Origin: Myxococcota bacterium
Lineage (GTDB): Bacteria > Myxococcota_A > UBA9160 > UBA6930
Direction of reading: 5' to 3'
NCBI GenBank assembly: GCA_028277885.1
Contig: JANQFK010000023.1
Location: forward strand, 99,693 to 163,692
DNA length: 64,000 nucleotides
This document shows, piece by piece, positions 16,698 to 26,247 of the stretch; positions within the stretch are counted from its first letter, which is position 1, and each line of letters begins with the position of its first letter. The position numbers and the translations under genes were made by a program. The notes under the pieces were generated by a model. It was given only the letters and a program-made list of their open reading frames with translations. It searched no databases and had not been told where the DNA came from.

Positions 16698-17767
16698 CCC
16701 GCCCGGTCCGCGGCGTCGGGCGCGAGGCCGAGGGGCAGGCACGCGACGGCGAACTCGCGCTCGAGCCGGCGGGCGAGGGCGTCGCGCTCCTCGGGCCCGC
16801 GGGCCACGAGCTGGGCGCAGCCGTCGCCCTGGGAGCCCACGCCCTTGCCCCCCCAGGCGAGATCGCGCGCCGCGCCGCTCTCGAGCACCTCGTGGAGCCG
16901 CGGCGCCGCGAGCTCGGGGCAGGCCGGCGCCACGAGGGCGTCGAAGAGCGCCTGGGCCTCGCTCATCAGCTCGCCGAGCCCGCGGGCGTCGCCCTCGTGC
17001 AGGAGCGCGCGGGCGCGCCCGAGGAGCGCGGCGTTGCGCGGACCCAGGGCCTCGCGCACGCCCTCGGCGAGCCGGCCCGGGGTGTCGGGGAAGCAGGCGT
17101 TCAGGTCCGACAGGATGCGCCGGGTGTCCTTCCCCCGGCGCAGGTCCACGATCAGCAGCGCGATCTCGCCGCCCGGGGCGACGGGCTCGATCTCGAGGCC
17201 GTCGCCGTCGAAGGTCAGCATCACGGGCCGTCGCCCGTAGGCGCAGATCTGGTCCATGCGGCCGCACGCCGAGCCCGCCAGGCGCTCCCCCGCGTAGGCG
17301 AGCTGCATCTCGTCCCGGATCGAGAGCCCGAGCTCCCAGGCGCGCCCGAACGCGCGGGCCACCAGCACGCACACCGCCGCCGAGGACGACAGGCCGCTGC
17401 CCATGGGCAGGTCCGCCTCCAGGACGTGCAGCTCGAGCCCGCCGGCGGCGTCGAAGCGGCGCAGGACCTCGGCCGCCACGCCGGCCGCGTAGCCGAAGAA
17501 GGCGTCGCGGCGGGCCACCTCGGCGAGGGCGTCGGGCGAGGCGGGCACGCGCAGCGGCCCGCGCGGGGTGCCGTCCGGAAGCACGCTCTGCACCACGAAG
17601 GCGTCGGGATGCCGGCGGAAGCGCGCGCGCAGGCCCTGGTCGGTGCCGCTCACCAGGCAGCGGCCGGGCGGGAGCTGCGGCGCGCGGACGCGGTGTCCGC
17701 CCGCCCAGTCCGAGTGCTCGCCGAACAGGCACAGCCGGCCCGGCACGAAGAGCTCGTTCGCGTCCAC
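16682..17767 (-). CDS. GHMP-family sugar kinase (galactokinase-like)
   Basis: A 361-residue cytoplasmic kinase. It begins with FVPGRLCLFGEHSDWAGG (substrate-binding signature of galactokinase-type GHMP enzymes), carries the phosphate loop LPMGSGLSSSAAVCVLVARA, and ends with GGKGVGSQGDG (motif 3). Such enzymes phosphorylate a sugar C1 hydroxyl with ATP. The exact sugar (galactose, arabinose, glucuronate or other) cannot be read here. The GTG at 17767 immediately precedes the conserved domain and has AGGA upstream. It stands alone on this strand. Confidence 0.78.
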   Translation of the reverse strand: MDANELFVPGRLCLFGEHSDWAGGHRVRAPQLPPGRCLVSGTDQGLRARFRRHPDAFVVQSVLPDGTPRGPLRVPASPDALAEVARRDAFFGYAAGVAAEVLRRFDAAGGLELHVLEADLPMGSGLSSSAAVCVLVARAFGRAWELGLSIRDEMQLAYAGERLAGSACGRMDQICAYGRRPVMLTFDGDGLEIEPVAPGGEIALLIVDLRRGKDTRRILSDLNACFPDTPGRLAEGVREALGPRNAALLGRARALLHEGDARGLGELMSEAQALFDALVAPACPELAAPRLHEVLESGAARDLAWGGKGVGSQGDGCAQLVARGPEERDALARRLEREFAVACLPLGLAPDAADRAGQSSA

Positions 17768-17898
17768 GGGCCGCGATCCTAGCGGCGCTCGCCCGGCGAC
17801 GTTCCGGCTCCGCGGCCCGTACCGCGTTGCGGGCCCCAGGGCCGCGTGCCACCCTGGCCGTCTCGCGAGGCGATGCACGTGGCACTCCCGGAGCCCCG

Positions 17899-18789
17899 AT
17901 GATGCGGCGCATCGCCAGGCCGCTCCCCGCGTCGGCGGCCGTCGTCGGCGTCGTCACCGCGGCCGCACTCGGGCTCGGCGCGGTCGCGGGTTGCGGCGAG
18001 CCCGGTCGCGAGCTCGAGCTGGTGGGGCTGGTCGAGCGCTCGGTGATCGAGCTGGTGGCGCCGCGCTCCGAGACCCTGGTGGCCGTGGAGGCGGAGCGCG
18101 GCCAGTCGGTGGCGGCGGGCCACGTCGTGGTGAGCCTCGACCCCACCCTCGCCGAGGCGGACCTGGCGGGCGCCGAGGCCGCGCTGGCCGGCGCCCGCAC
18201 CGCCGATCGCGTGGCCGGCCAGGAGCTCGCGCGCCTGCGGGCGCTGCGCCGCGACAACGTGGCCTCCGCCCAGGCGCTGGAGCGCGCCGAGCTCGGGCGG
18301 GACGAGGCGGCGGCGCGGCTGCGCGAGGCCCAGGCCGGGCTCGCGGCGGCGCGCAAGCACCTGGCGGACCTGCGCCTCGCGGCCCCCGGGCCCGCCGTGG
18401 TGGACCAGCTGCCCTTCGAGGTGGGCGAGCGGGTGCCCGCCGGGGCCGTGGTGGCGGTGCTGCTCGCCAAGTCGGCGCCCTGGGTGCGGGTGTGGGTGCC
18501 CGAGGACGCCTACGCGCGGGTCTCGCCGGGAACCCCCGCGCGCGTCGCGGTGGACGGCGTGCCGGGCGTGCTCGAGGGACGCGTCCTCGACCTCGCCCGG
18601 GAGCCCGAGTTCACGCCCCACTACGCCCTCACCGAGCGCGACCGCGTGCACCTGGTCTACGAGGCGCGGGTCGAGATCCGTGGCGCGCCGCCGAACCTGC
18701 GCCCGGGCATCCCCGCCGAGGTGGTGCTGCTCCCGCGTCCCGCCATGCAGGCCGATCCCACCCCCGGCCGCGCGCTGAGGGACGGCTGA
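17899..18789 (+). CDS. HlyD-type membrane fusion protein of an ABC exporter
   Basis: A 296-residue periplasmic adaptor. The N-terminal hydrophobic stretch ends in GAVAGC, a possible lipobox. It has a biotinyl-lipoyl-like half (SETLVAVEAERGQSVAAGHVVVSLDP), an alpha-helical hairpin (about 75-165) and the matching second half and beta-barrel (PFEVGERVPAGAVVAVLL). It is first of a three-gene set (adaptor, ATPase, ABC-2 permease) resembling ybhG-ybhF-ybhS. The start ATG-ATG has GGAG upstream. The substrate is unknown; drug or lipid efflux is usual for this arrangement. Confidence 0.82.
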   Translation: MMRRIARPLPASAAVVGVVTAAALGLGAVAGCGEPGRELELVGLVERSVIELVAPRSETLVAVEAERGQSVAAGHVVVSLDPTLAEADLAGAEAALAGARTADRVAGQELARLRALRRDNVASAQALERAELGRDEAAARLREAQAGLAAARKHLADLRLAAPGPAVVDQLPFEVGERVPAGAVVAVLLAKSAPWVRVWVPEDAYARVSPGTPARVAVDGVPGVLEGRVLDLAREPEFTPHYALTERDRVHLVYEARVEIRGAPPNLRPGIPAEVVLLPRPAMQADPTPGRALRDG

Positions 18790-18793
18790 GCCC

Positions 18794-19765
18794 ATGGCCG
18801 CCGCCGTCGACGAGCCCGGCGTCATCGAGGCCCGCGGGCTCACGCGCAGCTTCGGGAGCCTGGTCGCGGTGGACGGCGTCGACCTCTCGGTCGGGCGCGG
18901 CGAGGTGTTCGGCTGCCTCGGTCCCAACGGCTCGGGGAAGTCCACGCTGATGCGCATGCTCCTGGGCCTGCTGGCGCCGAGCGCCGGCGAGGCCCGGGTG
19001 CTCGGCCGGCGCATCCCCGAGGAGGCCGAGGAGCTGCGCCCGGCGGTGGGCTACATGACCCAGCGCTTCTCGCTCTACGAGGACCTGCGCGTGGGCGAGA
19101 ACCTCGACTTCGCCGCCCAGGCCTTCGGCCTGCCGCGCGCGCGCCGTCGCGCTCGCGTCGCCGCCGCCATCGACGAGTACGGCCTCGAGCCGCACCGCCG
19201 CAAGCTGGCGGGGAACCTCTCGGGCGGCTGGAAGCAGCGCCTCGCCCTGGCGGTCGCCACCATCCACGAGCCCGAGCTGCTGGTGCTCGACGAGCCGACG
19301 GCGGGCGTGGACCCGGAGAGCCGCCGCGAGTTCTGGGAGCGCCTGTTCGAGGTGGCGAGCCGCGGCACCACGATCTTCGTCAGCACCCACTACATGGACG
19401 AGGCGGTGCGCTGCCACCGCCTCTGCATCCTGCGCGACGGACGCCGCGCCGCCCTGGGCACGCCCGGCGGGCTCACCCGCGGCCTGGCCGGGCGCGTCCT
19501 CGACCTCGCCGTGGATCCGCCGGAGCGCGCCATCGCGGCCCTGCGCGGCTCGCCCCGGGTGGCCAGCACCACCCAGCTCGGCGACACCGTGCACGTGCTG
19601 CTCGCCGCGGACGCGCCGCCCGCCGCCCGGGCCGGCGACGAGCTGGTCGCCTTCCTCGAGGCCGCGGGCCTGCCCGGCGCGCGGGCGACGCCGAGCGCCG
19701 CGAACCTCGAGGACGTCTTCGTCGCGCTGCTGCTCGGCGAGGAGCTGGTCGAGGACGCCGGGTGA
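18794..19765 (+). CDS. ABC transporter ATP-binding protein
   Basis: A 323-residue ATPase. Walker A is GPNGSGKS at 43-50, the Q-loop is at MTQRFSLYEDL, the signature is LSGGW at 142-146 and Walker B is LLVLDEP at 162-168. The C-terminal 90 residues are the extension found in multidrug and lipid ABC-2 exporters. It starts 4 nt after the adaptor gene and overlaps the permease by GTGA, so the three are one transcription unit. Only one NBD is present, so it probably works as a homodimer. Confidence 0.93.
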   Translation: MAAAVDEPGVIEARGLTRSFGSLVAVDGVDLSVGRGEVFGCLGPNGSGKSTLMRMLLGLLAPSAGEARVLGRRIPEEAEELRPAVGYMTQRFSLYEDLRVGENLDFAAQAFGLPRARRRARVAAAIDEYGLEPHRRKLAGNLSGGWKQRLALAVATIHEPELLVLDEPTAGVDPESRREFWERLFEVASRGTTIFVSTHYMDEAVRCHRLCILRDGRRAALGTPGGLTRGLAGRVLDLAVDPPERAIAALRGSPRVASTTQLGDTVHVLLAADAPPAARAGDELVAFLEAAGLPGARATPSAANLEDVFVALLLGEELVEDAG

Positions 19766-21000
19766 GCGCGTCCTCCCGCGTGTCCTCCCGCGCGTCCTTC
19801 CTGGTGGAGGCGTCGCTGGGGGCGCTGCGCCGCACCCTCGCCATGGCGAGGAAGGAGTTCCTCCAGCTGCTGCGCGACCGGCTCAGCGTGGGGTTCATCG
19901 TCGGCATCCCGTCGCTCCAGCTCGTGCTGTTCGGCTACGCGATCAACCTCGACGTGCGCCACATCCCGACCGCGGTGCTCGACCGCTCCCAGAGCACGCT
20001 CTCGCGCAAGCTGGTGGGCGAGCTGGCCGCGACCCAGACCTTCCGCATCGTCCGGAGCGCACGCAGCGAGGCCGAGGTGCTGGAGCTGCTCGAGCGCGGC
20101 GAGGTCGGCGCCGCGGTGGTGATCCCGCCGGACCTCGACCGGCGCCTGCACCGCGGCCGCGGCGCCGAGATCTCGATCCTGGCCGACGCCAGCAACCCCA
20201 CCGTGGCGAGCGCGGTGGCGCTCTCGGGCCAGGGCTACGGCCGCTCCCTGGCGGCGCGCATGCAGCCCTTCCTGAGCGGCGAGGCCTCGGCGGCGCTGCG
20301 CCTGGTGCCCGGCGACCGCACGGGCTTCGGGCCCGAGTCGGACCTGGTGCGCCCGGAGCCGGTGCGGGTCGAGGTGCTGCCGTTCTACAACCCCGAGAAG
20401 CGCACCGCGGTCTTCATCGTGCCGGGGCTGGTGGGCGTGATCCTCACCATGACCATGATGCTGATGACCGCCCTGGCGCTGGTGCGCGAGCGCGAGCGCG
20501 GCACCTTCGAGTTCCTGATCGCCACCCCGGTGCGGCGCTCCGAGGTGATGGTGGGGAAGATCCTGCCCTACCTGGTGGTGGGCCACGTCCAGGTCGCGAT
20601 CGTGCTGGCCCTGGGCGCGCTGCTCTTCGACGTGCCCCTGCGCGGATCGCTGCTCGACCTCGGCATCGGCTCGCTGCCCTTCCTCGGCGCCATGCTCTCC
20701 ATGGGCCTGGTGGTCTCGTCCCTGGCGCGCAACCAGTTCCAGGCCACCCAGATGTCGTTCTTCTTCTTCCTGCCCTCGATGCTGCTCTCGGGCTTCATGT
20801 TCCCCTTCGAGTCCATGCCGCGGCCCGCCCAGTGGATCGGCGAGCTGCTGCCCCTCACCCACTTCCTGCGCATCGTGCGCGGGGTGCTGCTGAAGGGCGC
20901 GCCCATCGAGGTGCTGTGGGGCGAGGTGGCGGCGGTGCTGGCCTTCCTCGCCGTGGCCCTCGGGCTGGCGGTGCGGACCTTCCGGAAGCGGCTCGCGTGA
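19762..21000 (+). CDS. ABC-2 type permease
   Basis: A 412-residue membrane protein. The first helix (LSVGFIVGIPSLQLVLFGYAI) is followed by a large periplasmic domain (about 45-205). Five helices follow, including VPGLVGVILTMTMMLMTALALVRERERGTFEFLIATPVRRSEVM, the conserved ABC-2 coupling region, and FFFFLPSMLLSGFMFPFESMP. This is the YbhS/YhhJ type. Related operons usually carry two permeases; here a single one follows the ATPase, so it presumably homodimerises. Confidence 0.9.
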   Translation: MSASSRVSSRASFLVEASLGALRRTLAMARKEFLQLLRDRLSVGFIVGIPSLQLVLFGYAINLDVRHIPTAVLDRSQSTLSRKLVGELAATQTFRIVRSARSEAEVLELLERGEVGAAVVIPPDLDRRLHRGRGAEISILADASNPTVASAVALSGQGYGRSLAARMQPFLSGEASAALRLVPGDRTGFGPESDLVRPEPVRVEVLPFYNPEKRTAVFIVPGLVGVILTMTMMLMTALALVRERERGTFEFLIATPVRRSEVMVGKILPYLVVGHVQVAIVLALGALLFDVPLRGSLLDLGIGSLPFLGAMLSMGLVVSSLARNQFQATQMSFFFFLPSMLLSGFMFPFESMPRPAQWIGELLPLTHFLRIVRGVLLKGAPIEVLWGEVAAVLAFLAVALGLAVRTFRKRLA

Positions 21001-22343
21001 GCGGCGGCGGCGCCAGGCCCCGGCGCGTGCTGATCCTGGGCGCCGCCGGGCGGGACTTCCACGACTTCAACGTGGCCTTCCGCGACGACCCGGGCGTCGA
21101 GGTCGTGGGCTTCACCGCGGCCCAGATCCCCGACATCGCGGGCCGTCGCTACCCCGCCGCGCTGGCCGGGCCGCGCTACCCCGACGGCATCCCCATCTAC
21201 GAGGAGTCGCGCCTCGAGTCGCTGTGCGCCGAGCTCGGCGTGGAGCGGGTGGTCCTCGCCTACAGCGACCTCTCCCACGTGGACGTCATGCACCTGGCCT
21301 CCCGGGTGCTCGCCTGCGGGGCCGACTTCGTCCTGCTGGGCCCGGAGCGCACCATGCTGCGCGCGTCGGTACCCGTGATCGCGGTCTCCGCGGTGCGCAC
21401 CGGCTGCGGCAAGAGCCAGACCACCCGCTGGCTGGCGGGCCGCCTGCGCGAGGCCGGCCGGCGCCCGGCGGTGATCCGCCACCCCATGCCCTACGGCGAC
21501 CTCGCCGCCCAGGCGGTGCAGCGCTTCGGCTCCCGCGCCGACCTCGACGCCGCCGACTGCACCGTGGAGGAGCGCGAGGAGTACGAGCCCCACCTCGAGG
21601 CAGGCGGCGTGGTGTTCGCCGGGGTGGACTACGCCGGCATCCTGGCCCGCGCCGAGACGGAGGCCGACTGCATCCTGTGGGACGGCGGCAACAACGACTT
21701 CCCGTTCCTGCGACCGGACCTCCACGTGGTGCTGGTCGACGCCCTGCGTCCCGGCCACGAGGAGAGCCACCATCCCGGCGAGGCGGCGCTGCGCATGGCG
21801 GACGTGGTGGTGGTGGCCCGCGCCGACGCCGCGCCGGCGGCGGACGTGGCGCGCGTCGCCGAGGCGGCCCGGCGCCTCGCGCCCCGGGCGCCGGTGGTGC
21901 GCGCCGGCTCGCCGGCCCGCCTCGAGGACCCGTCCGCGGTGGCGGGCCGCCGGGTGGTCGTGGTGGACGACGGGCCCAGCCTCACCCACGGTGGCATGGC
22001 GTGGGGCGCGGGATACGCGGCGGCCCGGGCCGCCGGTGCGGTGATCGTGGACCCGCGCCCCCACGCGGCGCCGCCCCTCGACGCGCTGTTCGATCGCCAT
22101 CCCCACCTCGGCCCGGTGCTGCCCGCCATGGGCTACACGCCCGGGCAGCTCGCCGCCCTCGCGCGCACCCTCGAGGCCGCGGACGCCGAGGCGGTGGTGG
22201 CGGGGACGCCCGTGGACCTGGCCCGCCTGGTCGACGTCTCGAAGCCGGTGATCCGCGCCCGCTACGACTTCCGGGAGCTCGACTCGCCCGGGCTGTGGGA
22301 GCTCGTGGCCGCCCGCCTCGAAGCGCTCGCCGGATCGCGGTGA
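20997..22343 (+). CDS. COG2403-type P-loop protein, cyclic 2,3-diphosphoglycerate synthetase-like
   Basis: A 448-residue cytoplasmic protein. An N-terminal Rossmann-like domain (PRRVLILGAAGRDFHDFNVAF) is followed by a P-loop domain with VSAVRTGCGKSQTTRWLA and a metal-binding segment near DCILWDGGNNDFPF. These are marks of the family that includes archaeal cyclic 2,3-diphosphoglycerate synthetase and predicted GTPases. Most bacterial members are uncharacterised. The GTG start overlaps the permease stop (GTGA), which places it at the end of the exporter operon, though a functional link is not obvious. Confidence 0.75.
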   Translation: MSGGGARPRRVLILGAAGRDFHDFNVAFRDDPGVEVVGFTAAQIPDIAGRRYPAALAGPRYPDGIPIYEESRLESLCAELGVERVVLAYSDLSHVDVMHLASRVLACGADFVLLGPERTMLRASVPVIAVSAVRTGCGKSQTTRWLAGRLREAGRRPAVIRHPMPYGDLAAQAVQRFGSRADLDAADCTVEEREEYEPHLEAGGVVFAGVDYAGILARAETEADCILWDGGNNDFPFLRPDLHVVLVDALRPGHEESHHPGEAALRMADVVVVARADAAPAADVARVAEAARRLAPRAPVVRAGSPARLEDPSAVAGRRVVVVDDGPSLTHGGMAWGAGYAAARAAGAVIVDPRPHAAPPLDALFDRHPHLGPVLPAMGYTPGQLAALARTLEAADAEAVVAGTPVDLARLVDVSKPVIRARYDFRELDSPGLWELVAARLEALAGSR

Positions 22344-22359
22344 TAGGCTCGCACCCTTC

Positions 22360-22965
22360 ATGGAGATCGTGCTGATCCGCCACGCCCAGCCCGAGCGCGT
22401 CGTGGGCTCGCGGGAGCGCGCCGATCCCCCGCTCACGGCGCGCGGGCGCGAGCAGGCCGAGCGCACCGCGGCCTGGCTGCGCGAGGAGGAGATCGCCGCG
22501 GTGTGGAGCAGCCCGCTGCGCCGCGCGGTGGAGACTGCCGGGCCCCTGGCCGAGGCCCTGGGTCTCCCGGTCCGGACCGACGAGCGCCTCTCGGAGTTCG
22601 ACCGCGACTTCGCCGACTACCTCCCGATCGAGGAGCTCCGCGCGACCGACCACCCGCGCTGGCGCGCCATGCGGGACGGCCGCTGGGAGGACTTCGCGAG
22701 CATCGACCTCGGGAGCTTCCGCGAGCGGCTGGAGTCGTCCCTGACCGAGCGCATCGCCGACCACCCCGGCGAGCGCGTGGCGGTCTTCGCCCACGGCGGC
22801 GTCATCAACGTCTGGATCGGCCTCGTGCTCGGCATCGAGCGTCCGCTCTGGTTCGACCCGGGCTACGCGAGCCTCCACCGCGTGGCCGCGGCGCGCAGCG
22901 GCCGGCGCTCGGTGCTCAGCCTGAACGAGACCGCCCACCTCACGGCCCGATCCGCCGGCTCCTAG
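22360..22965 (+). CDS. Histidine phosphatase superfamily protein (phosphoglycerate mutase-like)
   Basis: A 201-residue enzyme. The phospho-acceptor histidine is in EIVLIRHAQPE at the extreme N-terminus, with the arginine of SSPLRRAVETA and the second histidine in VAVFAHGGVINVWIG. These are the branch 1 signatures for a cytoplasmic phosphatase or cofactor-dependent mutase; the substrate is not predictable. It begins 17 nt after the COG2403-type gene and is probably co-transcribed with it. The pairing of a cyclic-diphosphoglycerate-like synthetase with a phosphoglycerate-mutase-fold enzyme is suggestive but unproven. Confidence 0.85.
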   Translation: MEIVLIRHAQPERVVGSRERADPPLTARGREQAERTAAWLREEEIAAVWSSPLRRAVETAGPLAEALGLPVRTDERLSEFDRDFADYLPIEELRATDHPRWRAMRDGRWEDFASIDLGSFRERLESSLTERIADHPGERVAVFAHGGVINVWIGLVLGIERPLWFDPGYASLHRVAAARSGRRSVLSLNETAHLTARSAGS

Positions 22966-22999
22966 CCGGACTCCCCGGGGGACGTGGGGCAGCGCGCCC

Positions 23000-23027
23000 T
23001 TAACCAGCGGTCAATCCCTGTTATGAT
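23000..23027 (+). promoter_or_regulatory. Sigma-70-type promoter
   Basis: TTAACC (23000-23005) is followed by a 16-bp spacer and TATGAT (23022-23027) in an unusually AT-rich stretch, 83 bp upstream of the beta-propeller cytochrome gene. It is the clearest -35/-10 pair seen in the window. Confidence 0.55.
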
Positions 23028-23109
23028 CGGATGCACGGCGTTCAGGCCCGCCCCGAGCGCCCGACTCCCTTCCCAGCGCCGCCACAGCGCCACCACTCCG
23101 GGAGATTCC

Positions 23110-26100
23110 ATGCCCGCGCGCCCCTTCTCGATCCGTACGTCCTCCACCCTCGTCCTGGTGCTGGCCGCGGCACTGCTCGGTGCCCGCTGCGACAGCGCCG
23201 ACCTGCCCGAGTCCGGCGCCGCGCTCTTCACCAGCCCCCAGGCCAACCCCGTGGCGCTCTCCGCCGACGGCAGCCGGCTCTGGGTCGCCAACACCACCGC
23301 GGGCTCGGTCTCGGTGGTGGACGTCTCGGACCCGTCGGCGCCGGTGGAGATCACCGAGATCAACGTGGGGCTCGACCCGGTGGGCATCGCGGTGCGGCCC
23401 AAGGCGTCGTCCGACGACCGCGAGCTGGTCTTCGTCACCAACCACATCTCGGACAGCATCAGCGTGATCGACGCCGCGAGCCTCGACGTGGTGCAGACCC
23501 TCCAGGAGGTGGATCCGGCCACCGGCGTGACCCGCACCGACGAGCCCGTGGGCATCGCCTTCGCCGGCCCCGACCGCGCCTTCGTGGCCCTCGACAACCC
23601 CAACGAGATCCTGGTCCTCGACGTCGACGCCACGGGCCGCGCCAGCATCAACCCCCAGCGCCTCGCCATCACCGCCCAGGCGCCGCGGGCCCTGGCCGTG
23701 GCCGACGGCCTGCTCTACGTGGCGGCCTTCGAGTCCGGCAACCAGACCGAGGTGCCGACCTGCCTGCCCCTCGACGCGCGCGGGCTCGACGAGAGCGACG
23801 ACTTCGACGAGGGCTGCGAGTTCAACCTGCGGGTCATCGACGGCATCAACAACTTCCAGACCTTCGACCTCGACGTCGGCGTGATCATCGAGTTCGCGGC
23901 CCAGAGCCCGAACATCGGCGGGCGGGTGATCCGCGACCGCGACATGCCGGACCGCGACTTCTTCGTCTTCGACGCCGCCACCCTGGCGCCCGTGGACGTG
24001 GTGGACGGTGTGGGGACCCTGCTCTACGGGGTCGCGCCCGGGGCCGACGGGCGCGTCTACGTGACCAACACCGACGCCCGCAACCAGCTCGACGGGCTGG
24101 CGGCCCTCGACAACCGCATGTTCGACAACCGCCTGGCGATCCTGGACTGCAGCGCGGCGGGCTGCGGCGAGCCCACCCACGTGGATCTCGAGGCCAACGC
24201 CCTCGGCACCAAGGTGCCCACGCCCTACGGGATCGCGGTGAGCGGCGACGGCGTCACCCTGGTGGCCTCGGTGGCGGGCTCCGACGGCAAGCCCTCGACG
24301 GCGCCGGGGACGCCCCCGGGCCAGGGCGACCTGCCGGGCCTGGTGACCCTCGACGCCGACGGCAACGTGCTGGGCGCCGTGCAGACCGGCGCCATTCCCC
24401 AGGGCCTCGCCCTGGCGTCGGACGCGAGCGGCGCGGCCAGCGTCGCCTACGTGCTCAACACCGTGGAGAGCACGCTCTCCCTGGTGGACGTCTCGGACCC
24501 CGCGGCCCCCGCCGTCACGGCCACCATCCCGGTGGGCTCGGACCCGACGCCCGCCGTGGTGCGCCAGGGCCGCATCGCCTTCAGCACCGCCCGCGCGTCC
24601 ACCAGCGGCACCTTCTCCTGCGAGTCGTGCCACCCGAACGGCAACATGGACCAGCTGCTCTGGACCATCAACACGACGGTGGGTCCCGACGACGGCATCG
24701 ATCCCAACGGCGAGCTCGCCGAGCCCCGCACCACCATGCCGATCCGCGGCCTGCGCGACACCCTGCCGCTGCACTGGGACGGCACCCTGGGCGATCCCTT
24801 CGGCGGCCCCAACGGCGCCACCGGGCTCGGCGTGGACCTCGACCCGAACTGCACCGACGAGCAGTCCTGCTTCCGCCACCTCGCCAACGCCAGCCTGAAC
24901 GGCGTGATGTGCCGCAAGACCGGGGAAGGCTGCCCGACCGGCGTCGCCACCAGCGACGAGGGCGCGCTGCTGCCCGGCGCGCTCACCGACTCGGACCGGG
25001 ACGCCCTGGCGACCTTCATGGGCTCGGTCTCCTACCCGCCCTCGCCGAGGCGGCGCCCCTCGGACGTGCTGAGCGCCCAGGCGAACCTCGGCGTGCAGGA
25101 CTTCTTCACCGACGAGGACGCGGCGGGCGTCGGCACCGGCCAGGGGATCGGCGGCGCCGTGGGCTTCGCGCCCATCACCTGCGCGGACAACTCCGGCGGC
25201 TGCCACGCGCTGCCTCTCGGAGTGGACACCAACTCCGTCACCGTGGGCGCCTTCGAGGCGCCGACCATGCGCGGGATGTGGGACCGCTGGCTGATCTTCA
25301 GCAACGGCATCTTCAACTCCGAGGAGGCCCTCACCCTGGGCCAGATGTGCGCCGACGGCACGCCGCCGCCCTCGGGCTTCCTGCCCCGGGATCCCTGCGA
25401 CCTGGACCTCTCCTTCGTCGGCCTCGACAGCCTGCGCCCCAACTACCCGAGCGGCGAGGAGGTCTTCGACCCGGCGGTGGGTCCGACGGAGCGTGGCTCC
25501 TGGATGGCCAGCTTCGAGATGATCTTCGAGCTCGCCTACGGCGTGCCCGGAGCCAACATCTGGGAGTTCCTGAACGAGATGAGCGTCGGCCTCGCCGGCC
25601 TCGCCGGCCGCCAGATCTCCATCGACGCCGCCGACGCGGACTCCGCCGAGACCGTCGCCGCCCTGGCCCAGGTGGAGCAGGCCGCCGTCGAGGGCCGCAT
25701 CACCGCCGTGGCCCGCAACGCCGCGATCGGGGAGATGCGCCTCGACCCCGCCACCGGCTCCTGGACCAACGTCGGCGGCACCGCCTGGAGCTCGGAGCAG
25801 CTGCGCGCCTTCGCGGTGGACCAGGACGCGGTGGTGACCGTCACCGCCGAGCTGCCCGAGAACGTCTCCATCGGCGGCACGGACCGGCAGCCGCTGCTCG
25901 ACATCGAGCCCGAGGCCCGGGAGACCGAGCAGATCGGCGACCTGCTCGCGATCCCGCGCTTCCCGGCGGGCCAGCACAGCCTGAGCGTGCTGGGCTTCTC
26001 GTACATCGAGCCCGGCGCCGTCATCTACGTGGACGGCGAGGTCTGCACGTCGAGCGACGGCTGCTCCGTGGCGCTGTTCCCGGGCGGCGGCTTCGAGGGC

Positions 26101-26217
26101 GCCGACGCCCTGGCGCTGGCCCTGAAGCCGCTCACGCCGGGCACCCACGTCGTGCAGATCCAGAACCCGTCGGGCTGGTTCAGCAACGAGATGCCCGTCT
26201 TCGCCGAGGCGAACTGA
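23110..26217 (+). CDS. Large secreted YVTN beta-propeller protein with a c-type haem motif
   Basis: A 1035-residue exported protein. The signal peptide is about 1-28 (LVLVLAAALLGARC). The first half contains repeated beta-propeller blades (ANPVALSADGSRLWVANTTAGSVSVVDVSDPSAP; LVFVTNHISDSISVIDAASLDVVQTL; GDGVTLVASVAGSDG). A cytochrome c/peroxidase-like domain follows, with haem motif CESCH at 504-508 and the downstream segment TTMPIRGLRDTLPLHWDGTLGD. A second Cys...CH cluster (CADNSGGCHALPLG) is non-canonical. Such YVTN-cytochrome fusions act in periplasmic or surface electron transfer or quinoprotein-like oxidation. The ATG at 23110 has GGGAG upstream. Confidence 0.78.
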   Translation: MPARPFSIRTSSTLVLVLAAALLGARCDSADLPESGAALFTSPQANPVALSADGSRLWVANTTAGSVSVVDVSDPSAPVEITEINVGLDPVGIAVRPKASSDDRELVFVTNHISDSISVIDAASLDVVQTLQEVDPATGVTRTDEPVGIAFAGPDRAFVALDNPNEILVLDVDATGRASINPQRLAITAQAPRALAVADGLLYVAAFESGNQTEVPTCLPLDARGLDESDDFDEGCEFNLRVIDGINNFQTFDLDVGVIIEFAAQSPNIGGRVIRDRDMPDRDFFVFDAATLAPVDVVDGVGTLLYGVAPGADGRVYVTNTDARNQLDGLAALDNRMFDNRLAILDCSAAGCGEPTHVDLEANALGTKVPTPYGIAVSGDGVTLVASVAGSDGKPSTAPGTPPGQGDLPGLVTLDADGNVLGAVQTGAIPQGLALASDASGAASVAYVLNTVESTLSLVDVSDPAAPAVTATIPVGSDPTPAVVRQGRIAFSTARASTSGTFSCESCHPNGNMDQLLWTINTTVGPDDGIDPNGELAEPRTTMPIRGLRDTLPLHWDGTLGDPFGGPNGATGLGVDLDPNCTDEQSCFRHLANASLNGVMCRKTGEGCPTGVATSDEGALLPGALTDSDRDALATFMGSVSYPPSPRRRPSDVLSAQANLGVQDFFTDEDAAGVGTGQGIGGAVGFAPITCADNSGGCHALPLGVDTNSVTVGAFEAPTMRGMWDRWLIFSNGIFNSEEALTLGQMCADGTPPPSGFLPRDPCDLDLSFVGLDSLRPNYPSGEEVFDPAVGPTERGSWMASFEMIFELAYGVPGANIWEFLNEMSVGLAGLAGRQISIDAADADSAETVAALAQVEQAAVEGRITAVARNAAIGEMRLDPATGSWTNVGGTAWSSEQLRAFAVDQDAVVTVTAELPENVSIGGTDRQPLLDIEPEARETEQIGDLLAIPRFPAGQHSLSVLGFSYIEPGAVIYVDGEVCTSSDGCSVALFPGGGFEGADALALALKPLTPGTHVVQIQNPSGWFSNEMPVFAEAN

Positions 26218-26247
26218 AGCCCTCGGCCCGGATTCCCGAGACGGATT

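Noticed and set aside
17880..17894. TGGCACTCCCGGAGC before the HlyD-type gene, with GG-N10-GC
   Set aside because: The -12 element (GAGC) is poor and the predicted start would fall after the ATG at 17899, so it is probably chance.
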